A stretch of 18,504 bases of DNA, taken from assembly GCA_035651595.1 (NCBI GenBank), contig DASRFJ010000265.1, positions 1 through 18,504 of the forward strand. The letters run 5' to 3'. The stretch is from JAFARZ01 sp035651595 (lineage in GTDB: Bacteria > Actinomycetota > Actinomycetes > Streptosporangiales > Streptosporangiaceae). The notes under the pieces were generated by a model. The model did no database searches. It was not told the DNA's origin and saw nothing but the letters and a program-made list of their open reading frames with translations. Positions 11,505 to 18,504 of this stretch are shown here, in pieces. The translations under genes were made by a program, and so were the position numbers. How positions within the stretch are numbered: the first letter of the stretch is position 1; every line of letters begins with the position of its first letter.

Positions 11505-13160
11505 CTAACAGGGATTGCTGACAATCTGCCGGAAGTCCTCGAACCTGTTCTGAACCTGCGGCTGGCCGTTCACCACCGCCGGATAAGACAGCGCGAGCAG
11601 GCTGCCGTACTCGGTGACCGATGAGCCACCGAAGGTGTCGCGTGTGCCGGGTATGTTCGCCCCGCCCAGCTGCCACACGCAGCCGAGCCCGAACGGCCCG
11701 TGCCGGGTAGTGAAGAACGGGTAGAACGACGCGCCAGGCGGCGGGTTCACGCAGCCCGCGCCCGTGGTCGCGTTGCAGAACGGTCCGGGACCGCCAACCG
11801 CAGCGATCTCGATGCGCGGCATGTCGGCCTCGAACGCGACCTGCGAGTACCGCTGGAAGCCGTTGAACACCGGGCTGGTGAACATGATCGGCTGGGCGTC
11901 GAACTCCCGCTGGTGCCCGACCGAGCCGGTGCCCGGCCAGTTGGCTGCGTACTCGGGTCCGTCGAAGTCGTTGTCCGCCGCGATACAGCCGGTGATCTGG
12001 TACTTCAGGCTCTGCGACGCGGGCAGGCAGCCGGCGTCGTCGTTGTCGAGCGTGCCGTCCTTCTCGGTGACGCCGGCCGAGGTGCAGGCGCCGGTGGTGG
12101 TGTCCGCCGCCCCGCAGTACTCGAAGTGCCCGATCTCGTCGGAGAACGCCACGTTGTAGGAGTGCGCCGACCACGGCACCCGGGTGGCCGGGCTGGAGGT
12201 GGCGTACATCGGGTGGAACGCGTACGGGGTCAGCGTGCAGGTCGAGGCCGTCGGCTGGTAGGCCACCTGAGCGAATCCGTTGGCCGTGCTGGCCGTCATC
12301 GAGCCGCTCTGGTGCGCGGTGAGGTCGTTGATGTCGACCCGGAACCCGGCCGCCGTGTCGTGCAGGTGCACGCTGAGCACGTCACCGGAGTTCATCAGCA
12401 TGTCGTCGGCCAGGTTGGGCGTAGCGGCTGCGGTGAAGTCCGTCGGGTCAGCTGGCGCCTGGGCCACTCCGTTATGGGTGATGAACGCGAAGTTCACGTA
12501 CTCGAGCCCCGCCGTGTCCAGGCAGGCCGAGTTGTTGTTCACGCCGGCCGCGTTGGAGCTGAAGCTGTCGATGTTGAGCGCGGCGCACCACTGGTTCGCG
12601 GTGCAGCTGTTGCCCGCGGGCCAGGACACCCAGCCCGGCGGGTAGAACTGCATCTCCATGAACGCGGTGCCCGAGTGGTTGCCGATGTACTTCGGTGAGG
12701 CGGGGTCCGTGCTGGTCGCGATGTTCGCGTCGGAGTCCGCCGGGCAGTTCGTGGTGGCGTTGGGGAACGACTGGGTGTCGCACATCGCCATGCCGAACCA
12801 GAAGGCCGGGTGCAGCATGAAGTTGTCCGTTGCGCCGGTGCCGTCCTGGCTTGGCGGGGCCGGCGGGTCCTTCGGCAGCCGGAGCAGATAGGTGTTGTTG
12901 TTTCCCGAACCGGCCTTGTCGCTGTAGAACAGCGCCGCCGGTTCGTCGTGACCGACGTACTTGCCGTCGTATCCGACGGCTGGGTAGGCGCTGGATACGT
13001 CCACGCAGTTCGCGCCGTGGGCCGGAGTGCTGCATAGCCCCTCGCTCGAGCTTGCCGCCGCGGATGAGGCGGCCGCTGAGCCGGGTAGTGCCGCCATGAC
13101 GCCGGCGACTAGTGCGGCGGCCGGGAGGATCACTCCCACGCGCCATTGCTTCCACCGCAT
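11505..13160 (-). CDS. Secreted cysteine-rich protein of unknown function
   Basis: A 551-residue protein. A clear Sec signal peptide is present: basic start MRWKQWR, hydrophobic VILPAAALVAGVMAALPG, and an Ala-rich cleavage region near 31-36. The mature part has about 16 cysteines, including the last residue, an even number that suggests disulfides. It is rich in Asn, Asp, Thr, aromatics and Gly. Notable segments are YVGHDEPAALFYSDKAGSGN, NFMLHPAFWFGMAMCDTQSF, QFYPPGWVSW, the Asp-rich DNDDAGCLPA and ADNDFDGPEYAANWPG (possible metal sites), and FYPFFTTR. I recall similar unnamed proteins in soil bacteria but cannot assign a function or a catalytic motif. AGGAAGGA precedes the ATG. It interrupts the usual nnrD-alr neighbourhood on the opposite strand. 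Confidence 0.88.
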   Translation of the reverse strand: MRWKQWRVGVILPAAALVAGVMAALPGSAAASSAAASSSEGLCSTPAHGANCVDVSSAYPAVGYDGKYVGHDEPAALFYSDKAGSGNNNTYLLRLPKDPPAPPSQDGTGATDNFMLHPAFWFGMAMCDTQSFPNATTNCPADSDANIATSTDPASPKYIGNHSGTAFMEMQFYPPGWVSWPAGNSCTANQWCAALNIDSFSSNAAGVNNNSACLDTAGLEYVNFAFITHNGVAQAPADPTDFTAAATPNLADDMLMNSGDVLSVHLHDTAAGFRVDINDLTAHQSGSMTASTANGFAQVAYQPTASTCTLTPYAFHPMYATSSPATRVPWSAHSYNVAFSDEIGHFEYCGAADTTTGACTSAGVTEKDGTLDNDDAGCLPASQSLKYQITGCIAADNDFDGPEYAANWPGTGSVGHQREFDAQPIMFTSPVFNGFQRYSQVAFEADMPRIEIAAVGGPGPFCNATTGAGCVNPPPGASFYPFFTTRHGPFGLGCVWQLGGANIPGTRDTFGGSSVTEYGSLLALSYPAVVNGQPQVQNRFEDFRQIVSNPC

Positions 13161-13341
13161 GAATACGGTCCTTCCTGTGCATTTCTGGACGACTGCACCA
13201 GTCTGATATCGCCGGCAGGCGTTGAAAAGAGGGTAAATGTGATTATCTACGTAGCGTAATTGCGCACCAATGGCGCATAATGTTCGAGGCTTGCGCTAAA
13301 GCTGCCTGGGCACACGGCTTCACCAGGTAGTTTTGACCGTG
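13161..13341. promoter_or_regulatory. Divergent promoter region between the secreted protein gene and alr-tsaE
   Basis: This is one of the most AT-rich stretches in the window. For alr, CATAAT (13276-13281) is a good -10 candidate without a clear -35. TGCGC (13261-13265) and GCGCA (13273-13277) form an inverted repeat around ACCAATG that overlaps that -10, so it could be an operator. For the minus-strand gene, GATAAT-like and TATCAG-like hexamers occur on the reverse strand, but none is decisive. AGGTAG (13325-13330) is the alr ribosome binding site. Confidence 0.5.
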
Positions 13342-14961
13342 ATGGACAGGCAGGCGAGGGTCGATCTTGACGCGGTGACGGCGAACGTGACCGCGCTGCG
13401 CGACCGGGTACCGGACGCCCAGATCATGGCCGTGGTCAAGCAGGACGCGTACGGTCACGGAGCGATTCGCTGTGCCCGTGCCGCGCTGGCCGGCGGGGCC
13501 ACCTGGCTCGGTGTCGCCCACGTCGGCGAGGCCCTGGAACTGCGCCGGGCGGGCCTCGACGCGCCGCTGCTCGTGCTGCTGGCCGTGCCCGGCGCGGAGC
13601 ACGAGGCCGCCATCCGCGACGGCGTCGATCTGACGGCCGGCTCGGTCGCGCAGGTGGGCATCGTGGCCGCGGCCGCGCGCCGCGCTGGCCGCACCGCGCG
13701 CCTCCAGCTGAAGGCGGACACCGGGCTCTCCCGCGGTGGCGCCACCCCCGCCGGCTGGCCGGCCGTGCTGGACGCCGCACTGTCCGCCCAGGCCGAAGGC
13801 ATGGTCACCATCACCGGCCTGTGGTCCCACTTCGCCTGCGCCGACATGCCCGGCCACCCGTCGATCCAGGCTCAGCTGAGCGCCTTCCACGACGCCCTGG
13901 CGATCGCGGACAAGAAGGGCATCGCGCCCGAGATCCGGCACATGGCGAACTCGGCCGCGGCGCTCACCGTGCCCGAATCCAGGTTTGACGTGGTGCGTTT
14001 CGGCGGTGCGCTGTACGGTCTGGGCACGCTGCCCGGCGGCGCGCCCGCGTTCCTGCGCCCGGCGATGACGCTGACCGCGCGGCTCGCCATGGTCAAGCGG
14101 GTTCCGCCGGGCACCGGCGTCTCCTATGGCCTGCACTACGTCACCGAGCGGGAGAGCACGCTCGGCCTGGTGCCGCTCGGCTACGCCGACGGCGTCCGCC
14201 GCGCCGCCCGCGGGCACCCGCTCGTCGGCTTCCGCGGCCGCCGCTTCCCGGTCGCCGGCACGGTGTGCATGGACCAGTTCGTCGTCGACTTCGGCGACGA
14301 ACCGGTCGCCGCCGGCGACGAAGTGACGCTGTTCGGCCCCGGCGGCCACGGCGAGCCCACCGCCCAGGAATGGGGCGAGGCGCTGGGCACGATCTCGTAC
14401 GAAGTAGTCACAGGAATCGGACCGAAGGTGCCACGGACTTTTTCTCAGAACGACGTAGGCGCGTCCCGTCCGGCACCGCGCATCCCCAGCACGGTGGACG
14501 TCCCGACCACGCTGCTTATCCGGACTGAGGGTGACATGCGCGCCCTGGGGGAGCGGCTCGCGGGCCTGCTCCGGGCCGGTGACCTGGTCATCCTGTCCGG
14601 CCCGCTGGGCGCGGGAAAGACCACGCTCACCCAGGGCATCGGCGCCGGGCTCGGCGTGCGCGGGCCAGTGACCTCACCGACGTTTGTGATCGCGCGCGTG
14701 CATCCCGGTCCGGTGGTGCCGCTGGTGCACGCGGACGCCTACCGGCTCGGTAGCGTGATCGAAGTCGATGACCTGGATCTTGACACCGCGAACTCGGTGA
14801 CCGTGGTGGAATGGGGAGAAGGGCTCGCCGAGGGCCTTGCCGACGACCGCCTGGAGATCTCCATCACTCCGGACCCCGGGTCCCAGCAGCGCACCGTGCG
14901 GATGCAGGGTCATGGCGAGCGATGGCATGCAGTGCTCGCAAGCTCACAAAATCGTCTATAG
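13342..14961 (+). CDS. alr-tsaE: Alanine racemase - TsaE fusion
   Basis: One uninterrupted frame of 539 codons joins two proteins. Residues 1-367 are alanine racemase, which makes D-alanine for peptidoglycan. The PLP Lys33 lies in AVVKQDAYGHG (Gln where Ala is usual), the catalytic Tyr262 in GVSYGLHY, followed by PLGYADGVRR and GTVCMDQFVVDFG, with the normal ending YEVVTGIGPKVPRTF. A linker of about 25 residues (SQNDVGASRPAPRIPS) leads to TsaE, the ATPase of the t6A37 tRNA-modifying complex. Its Walker A motif is GPLGAGKTT (420-428), then VTSPTFVIARV, HADAYRL and VTVVEWGEGL. Internal starts are not preceded by a Shine-Dalgarno sequence. ATG 13342 or GTG 13339 is the likely start. The other t6A genes tsaB and tsaD lie 1.7 kb downstream. 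Confidence 0.93.
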   Translation: MDRQARVDLDAVTANVTALRDRVPDAQIMAVVKQDAYGHGAIRCARAALAGGATWLGVAHVGEALELRRAGLDAPLLVLLAVPGAEHEAAIRDGVDLTAGSVAQVGIVAAAARRAGRTARLQLKADTGLSRGGATPAGWPAVLDAALSAQAEGMVTITGLWSHFACADMPGHPSIQAQLSAFHDALAIADKKGIAPEIRHMANSAAALTVPESRFDVVRFGGALYGLGTLPGGAPAFLRPAMTLTARLAMVKRVPPGTGVSYGLHYVTERESTLGLVPLGYADGVRRAARGHPLVGFRGRRFPVAGTVCMDQFVVDFGDEPVAAGDEVTLFGPGGHGEPTAQEWGEALGTISYEVVTGIGPKVPRTFSQNDVGASRPAPRIPSTVDVPTTLLIRTEGDMRALGERLAGLLRAGDLVILSGPLGAGKTTLTQGIGAGLGVRGPVTSPTFVIARVHPGPVVPLVHADAYRLGSVIEVDDLDLDTANSVTVVEWGEGLAEGLADDRLEISITPDPGSQQRTVRMQGHGERWHAVLASSQNRL

Positions 14962-15016
14962 TCTCGCTGTACTTGAACCCGGGTACGCGATCCCGTCCCC
15001 CGCCCGGAGGCGTGCC

Positions 15017-16345
15017 GTGCCAGAGCAGGACCCCATTCCGCCGCGTCGTGGCGCCAGGCGTTATTCGCCTGGCGAGGATGACGACGTGCCGCCATGGGCC
15101 AACCTGCCCCCGGTCAGCGCGCCGCGCCGCGACGCCGGCGGGCGCCGCGACGCGGGCGCGCGTCCCGGCCATGGCTCGTTCCGCGATGCCCCGCCACGCC
15201 ATGACCGATCCCCGCACCCCGACCAGGCCCCGCGGCGCGACCGGCAGCCCTTCCCAGGACAGGCGCCGCCGCGACGCGAGCCACACCCCCCGTACGAGCC
15301 GCCATCGCAGTACGAGCCGCCATCGCAGTACGAGCCGCCGCCGTATGAGCCGCAGCCCCCGTACGAGCCGCCGTCGGCGTACGACGCCGGCCCGCGCCTG
15401 GCGCCCGGCTACCGCGGCCAGCCCGCCGGCCCGCCAACCAGCCCGCCGGTCCCGGCCAGCCACTCGGCCCCGGCCAGCCACTCGGCCCCGGCCAGCGCCC
15501 CGAACCAAGGCCGCGGCCCCTTCCAGCCGCCGGGTCCGGGCTACGCGGCCGACTCCGCCGGCCCCGCTGACCAGGCCGCCGCCTTCGCCGCCGATGACGA
15601 CGAAGCGCCGTCCGGCCGGCCCGGGGCCCTCGGCGCGCGGGCCCGCCGCGCCCTGCTGCGCAGGCGGCGCAGGTCGCTGGTCATGATCGGCGCCGCGGTC
15701 GTGGTCATCGCCACCGTCGTGTCGGTGGTGCTGCTGAACCAGGGCGGCGGTCAGGCTGCGAACATCTCCGGCGACTTCATCACCTCGTTCCAGCCCGGTG
15801 AGCTGCGCAATGCCCCGAACGCGTGTGACGTCATCCCCGCCGCGACCCTCCAGCAGTACCTGCCGGGTCAGGCGACGCGAACGGCGTCGCAGCCGACGAA
15901 CACGGTCCTGACCTCCGGCTCCGCGTGCAACTGGACAGTGGACCATCAGCCGACATACCGGATACTCCAGGTCAACGTGCTGGCCTACGCGCCGAACCTG
16001 CTGCCTGCCGGCAACGGCAGCGCCACCAGCGTCGCGATCGACGCGTACAACACCCAGTACCAAAGACTCCAGACTCCGCTGAAGGACGGCGTCACTGGTC
16101 AGGCAACGGTGACGCCCATGACCGGCACCGGCGACGCCGCGTTCACCGCCATGCAGGTCTTCCACGTCGGCGGCGCGATCACCGACACGGCCACGGTCGT
16201 CATCCGCTTCCGCAACGTGATCGTGCAAGCGCAGCTCAGCGGTCTGGTGCACTCCAACAAGGGCCATTACGACCCGGTAAGCCAGTCCGAACTCTCGCAA
16301 GGCGCCCAGGCGTTCGCCCAAGCCGCCTACGCCGCCCTGCACTAG
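15017..16345 (+). CDS. Membrane-anchored protein with Pro/Tyr-rich tail and extracytoplasmic domain
   Basis: A 442-residue protein. Residues 1-205 are disordered, with repeats of YEPPSQ/YEPPP type (about 93-122; an 18-bp DNA repeat near 15294-15345) and SAPASH (148-160; another 18-bp repeat near 15464-15499). A basic RRALLRRRRRS precedes a transmembrane helix at about 220-241. The outside domain (about 245-442) has two cysteines, in NACDVIPAATLQQYLPGQA and SGSACNWTVD, then ILQVNVLAYAPN and a C-terminal helix. The CDVIPAATL...CNW spacing resembles DUF3558-type lipoprotein domains, an inference only. GTG 15017 is chosen because GGAGG (15006-15010) lies 6 nt upstream. TATAGT at 14957-14962 is a possible -10. 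A perfect inverted repeat lies about 90 bp after the stop. Confidence 0.87.
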   Translation: MPEQDPIPPRRGARRYSPGEDDDVPPWANLPPVSAPRRDAGGRRDAGARPGHGSFRDAPPRHDRSPHPDQAPRRDRQPFPGQAPPRREPHPPYEPPSQYEPPSQYEPPPYEPQPPYEPPSAYDAGPRLAPGYRGQPAGPPTSPPVPASHSAPASHSAPASAPNQGRGPFQPPGPGYAADSAGPADQAAAFAADDDEAPSGRPGALGARARRALLRRRRRSLVMIGAAVVVIATVVSVVLLNQGGGQAANISGDFITSFQPGELRNAPNACDVIPAATLQQYLPGQATRTASQPTNTVLTSGSACNWTVDHQPTYRILQVNVLAYAPNLLPAGNGSATSVAIDAYNTQYQRLQTPLKDGVTGQATVTPMTGTGDAAFTAMQVFHVGGAITDTATVVIRFRNVIVQAQLSGLVHSNKGHYDPVSQSELSQGAQAFAQAAYAALH

Positions 16346-16629
16346 AGCGTCCATGCGGCGGGCACCCGTCGCCGCAATGCCCGGTTTGTTGCGATATGGT
16401 CGGGCCCCTTCGCGGCGCGTGACGGGTCCAGAAATCATTGCGGACACTTACCCCCCCAGATCGGGGGGGTAAGTGTCCGCAATGATCGGCGGCGCCTGAC
16501 GGCGCGCCCGAAGTATCACCAAATATCGTGATATGGGCGCGGGCTCGCCTATCGCAGCCGGGCCGGGGCGGCACACCCGCAGTCGCGGGCACGGGGCGCG
16601 GCGGGAGAGCGTTGTACGGCGACTAGGCT
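16346..16629. other. Gene-free gap with a perfect inverted repeat and an operator-like site
   Basis: No gene is seen between the membrane protein and tsaB. It holds the 53-bp inverted repeat (16434-16486). A second, weaker inverted repeat TATCAC/GTGATA (16514-16519 and 16528-16533), with ATATC/GATAT overlapping it, lies about 100 bp before tsaB and could be an operator. A GATATGG motif occurs at 16393 and again at 16530. The tsaB promoter should lie here but is not resolved. Confidence 0.5.
16434..16486. repeat. 53-bp perfect inverted repeat (24-bp arms)
   Basis: The left arm 16434-16457 and right arm 16463-16486 are perfect reverse complements around AGATC. Each arm has ATCATTGCGGACACTTA followed by seven C (or its complement). 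The 24-bp stem is G/C-rich at the top and could form a very stable hairpin or cruciform. No T-run follows directly. A related half-arm is found at 321-340, suggesting a dispersed element rather than a simple terminator. Confidence 0.95.
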
Positions 16630-17310
16630 ATGCGGGTGCTGGTGGTGGGTTTTGACACGGCGACGCCCGCGGTGAGCGTGGCGTTGCACGACGGCGAGCG
16701 TGTGGTCTCCGCTGCCCTGACCGTGGACGCACGGCGACAGGGTGAGCTGCTCGCGCCGATGATCGCGGACGTGCTGGCGGATGCGGGCGCGACCCGGGCC
16801 GACCTCACCGCGGTGGCGGTCGGCGTGGGACCTGGGCCGTATACCGGGCTCAGGGTGGGCCTGGTAACCGCCCGGGTCCTCGGCGAGGTGCTCGGCATTC
16901 CGGTCCACGGAGTGTGCACGCTGGACATCATCGCGGCGGCGGCCGCGCCACCCGCTGACACGGACTTCCTGGTGGCGACCGACGCCCGGCGCAAAGAGGT
17001 GTACTGGGCCAGGTACGACGCACAGGGCCAGCGCACAGCCGGGCCGCAGGTGGGTGCCGCGACGGCGATACCGGACGGGGCCGACCTCGCGGTGGCGGGG
17101 GATGGCGGTCGGATGTACGCCGCTGCGTTCGGCGCTGTTATAGAGCCCGCACACCCGGATGCCAGGACGCTGTGCACCATGGTCGCCAGGCACGCCGAAG
17201 CCGAAGCCGAAGCCAAAGCCGGCCCCGAACTGCTGCCGCCCGAGCCGCTGTACCTGCGCCGCCCGGACGCGCGCGAGCCCGGCGCGCCCAAGCGGGTCAC
17301 CCCGCCGTGA
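16630..17310 (+). CDS. tsaB: tRNA threonylcarbamoyladenosine biosynthesis protein TsaB
   Basis: A 226-residue protein of the ASKHA fold that dimerises with TsaD and supports threonylcarbamoyl transfer to A37 of ANN-decoding tRNAs. VVGFDTATPAVSVALHDGER begins the fold (usual form LALDTSTxxxxVAL). AVGVGPGPYTGLRVGL is the family signature, and VCTLDIIAAAA follows. The C-terminus has a GCCGAA hexanucleotide repeat (17194-17211) encoding AEAEAE, then LYLRRPDAREPG. No strong ribosome binding site precedes ATG 16630. Its stop overlaps the rimI GTG as GTGA, indicating translational coupling. Confidence 0.95.
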   Translation: MRVLVVGFDTATPAVSVALHDGERVVSAALTVDARRQGELLAPMIADVLADAGATRADLTAVAVGVGPGPYTGLRVGLVTARVLGEVLGIPVHGVCTLDIIAAAAAPPADTDFLVATDARRKEVYWARYDAQGQRTAGPQVGAATAIPDGADLAVAGDGGRMYAAAFGAVIEPAHPDARTLCTMVARHAEAEAEAKAGPELLPPEPLYLRRPDAREPGAPKRVTPP

Positions 17311-17765
17311 ACGGGACGCTGCGCGCGATGTCCGTGGACGATATGCCGGCGGTCATGGTGCTGGAGGAGAAGCTGTTCCCCGAGGACGCCTGGACCCCGG
17401 CGATGTTCGCGAGCGAGGTGGCCGAATCCCCGGACCGGCGCCTCTACCTGGTCGCCGAGTCCGGCGGGCAGGTTATCGGCTACGGCGGCGTACTGTTCAC
17501 CGGCGGTCCGGAGGCGGACGTGCTGACGCTGGCGGTGGACCCCGGACACTGGGGGAACGGCATCGGTACCGCGCTGCTCCAGGCGATGCTCGACGAGGCG
17601 GCCGCACGGCGCTGCGCGGAGGTGTTCCTCGAGGTGCGGGCGGACAACGCGCGGGCCCGCAACCTGTACAAGCGGCACGGCTTCACCGAGATCGGCGTGC
17701 GGCGCGGCTACTATCAGCCCGCCGGCGTGGACGCGATCGTGATGCGAAAGGACCTGGACCGTTGA
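17307..17765 (+). CDS. rimI: Ribosomal protein S18 N-alpha-acetyltransferase
   Basis: A 152-residue GNAT protein that acetylates the N-terminus of ribosomal protein S18 (family knowledge). The acetyl-CoA pyrophosphate-binding motif is HWGNGIGTALL within LTLAVDPGHWGNGIGTALLQ. Downstream are EVRADNARARNLYKRHGFTE and the C-terminal GYYQPAGVDAIVMRKDL, all typical of RimI. The GTG start at 17307 overlaps the tsaB stop by 4 nt (GTGA), and the RimI stop overlaps the tsaD start. The frame is open upstream inside tsaB but without family similarity. tsaB-rimI-tsaD is a common actinobacterial order. Confidence 0.94.
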   Translation: MNGTLRAMSVDDMPAVMVLEEKLFPEDAWTPAMFASEVAESPDRRLYLVAESGGQVIGYGGVLFTGGPEADVLTLAVDPGHWGNGIGTALLQAMLDEAAARRCAEVFLEVRADNARARNLYKRHGFTEIGVRRGYYQPAGVDAIVMRKDLDR

Positions 17766-18504
17766 GCCCCGCAAGCCCGCTCGTGCTGGGCATCGAGACC
17801 TCCTGCGACGAAACCGGAATCGGCCTGGTCCGCGGGCATGAGCTGCTGGCCGACTCGGTCGCGTCCAGCGTCGCGGAGCACGCGCGGTTCGGCGGCGTGG
17901 TGCCGGAGGTGGCCAGCCGTGCCCACCTGGAGGCGATGATCCCCACGGCCGAGCGTGCGCTCGCCGTGGCCGACGTCAAGCCGGGGCAGATCGACGCCGT
18001 GGCCGTCACCGCCGGTCCCGGCCTTCAGGGCGCGCTGCTCGTCGGCGTGGCCGCCGCGAAGGCATACGCGCTGGCGCTCGGCAAGCCGCTCTACGGCGTG
18101 AACCACCTGGCCGCCCACATCGCGGTCGACCAGCTTGAGCACGGGGCGTTGCCGGAGCGCGCGATCGCGCTGCTGGTCTCCGGCGGCCACTCGTCGCTGC
18201 TGCTGGTCACCGACGTCACGACGAGCGTCGAGCCGCTCGGCGCCACGATCGACGACGCGGCCGGCGAGGCCTACGACAAGGTGGCCAGGGTGCTCGGCCT
18301 GCCGTTCCCCGGCGGTCCGCCGATCGACAAAGCAGCCGCGCACGGAAACCCTGACGCCATCGCGTTCCCGCGTGGCAAATACAACGACGGCACGCTCGAC
18401 TTCTCTTTCGCCGGCCTGAAGACCGCCGTCGCCCGCTGGGTCGAGGCCCGCGAGGCAGCGGGCGAGCCGGTGCCGGTGAATGACGTGGCAGCGTCGTTCC
18501 AGGA
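17762..18504 (+). CDS. tsaD: tRNA N6-adenosine threonylcarbamoyltransferase TsaD, 3'-truncated by the window
   Basis: The catalytic subunit of t6A37 synthesis, cut at the window end after 247 codons of about 340. LVLGIETSCDETGIGLVRG is the N-terminal signature. VNHLAAHIA holds the metal-binding HxxxH pair, LLVSGGHSSLLLV the phosphate-binding loop, then TIDDAAGEAYDKVARVLGLP, FPGGPPIDK and FSFAGLKTAVARW. The start is TTG 17762, overlapping the rimI stop as TTGA; an in-frame GTG at 17783 would leave too short a start. The three-gene overlap chain tsaB-rimI-tsaD points to one coupled transcript. TsaE is supplied by the upstream fusion protein. Confidence 0.95.
   Translation, partial: MSPASPLVLGIETSCDETGIGLVRGHELLADSVASSVAEHARFGGVVPEVASRAHLEAMIPTAERALAVADVKPGQIDAVAVTAGPGLQGALLVGVAAAKAYALALGKPLYGVNHLAAHIAVDQLEHGALPERAIALLVSGGHSSLLLVTDVTTSVEPLGATIDDAAGEAYDKVARVLGLPFPGGPPIDKAAAHGNPDAIAFPRGKYNDGTLDFSFAGLKTAVARWVEAREAAGEPVPVNDVAASFQ

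Noticed and set aside
14864..16447. 527-residue minus-strand open frame opposite the Pro-rich membrane protein
   Set aside because: It consists of Arg/Val/Gly repeats that mirror the Pro-rich repeats of the plus strand. The plus-strand frame has a good ribosome binding site, a transmembrane helix and an ordered domain.

Overview
The window looks like chromosomal DNA from a high-GC soil actinomycete. The evidence is a strong G/C bias at third codon positions, GTG and TTG starts, ribosomal proteins closest to the actinobacterial type (L13 and IF-1 are close to the mycobacterial proteins as I recall them), Pro-rich membrane-anchored proteins, and the actinobacterial order infA-rpmJ-rpsM-rpsK-rpsD-rpoA-rplQ-truA ... 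rplM-rpsI-glmM ... alr-tsaE-tsaB-rimI-tsaD. The genus cannot be fixed from sequence alone; a Streptosporangiales-like lineage is only a guess.

Layout. 1-579 has no convincing gene: six copies of a 13-bp tandem repeat, a 78-bp imperfect palindrome and a small folded element. 580-1041 is a DUF1707 membrane protein. 1257-4981 is the alpha-type ribosomal operon (infA, rpmJ, rpsM, rpsK, rpsD, rpoA, rplQ), closed by a second copy of the 78-bp palindrome. truA (from 5148) has no stop codon where the family ends; its frame stays open across a whole convergent minus-strand gene for a membrane-anchored protein (5967-6998). A 348-bp divergent region with three 22-bp-spaced repeats, a -10-like hexamer and a structured leader precedes rplM-rpsI (7347-8347), which ends at a clear intrinsic terminator.

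The second half carries envelope, repair and tRNA-modification genes. glmM (cell-wall precursor) is followed at once by nnrD (repair of NAD(P)H hydrates), which carries a seven-copy in-frame 15-bp repeat and a 32-bp perfect palindrome. A minus-strand secreted Cys-rich protein of unknown function lies between nnrD and alr. Alanine racemase is fused in frame to TsaE, the ATPase of t6A synthesis. A Pro-rich membrane-anchored protein, a 53-bp perfect inverted repeat, and the tightly overlapping tsaB-rimI-tsaD follow; tsaD is cut by the window end.

The genes serve translation (ribosomal proteins, IF-1, RNA polymerase alpha, pseudouridine and t6A modification, S18 acetylation) and wall-precursor supply (GlmM, Alr). 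No phage, transposase, CRISPR array or classical defence locus is visible. The unusual content is the Alr-TsaE fusion, the lost truA stop, the zinc-type S4, a set of dispersed palindromes at transcription-unit borders, and in-frame microsatellite-like repeats.
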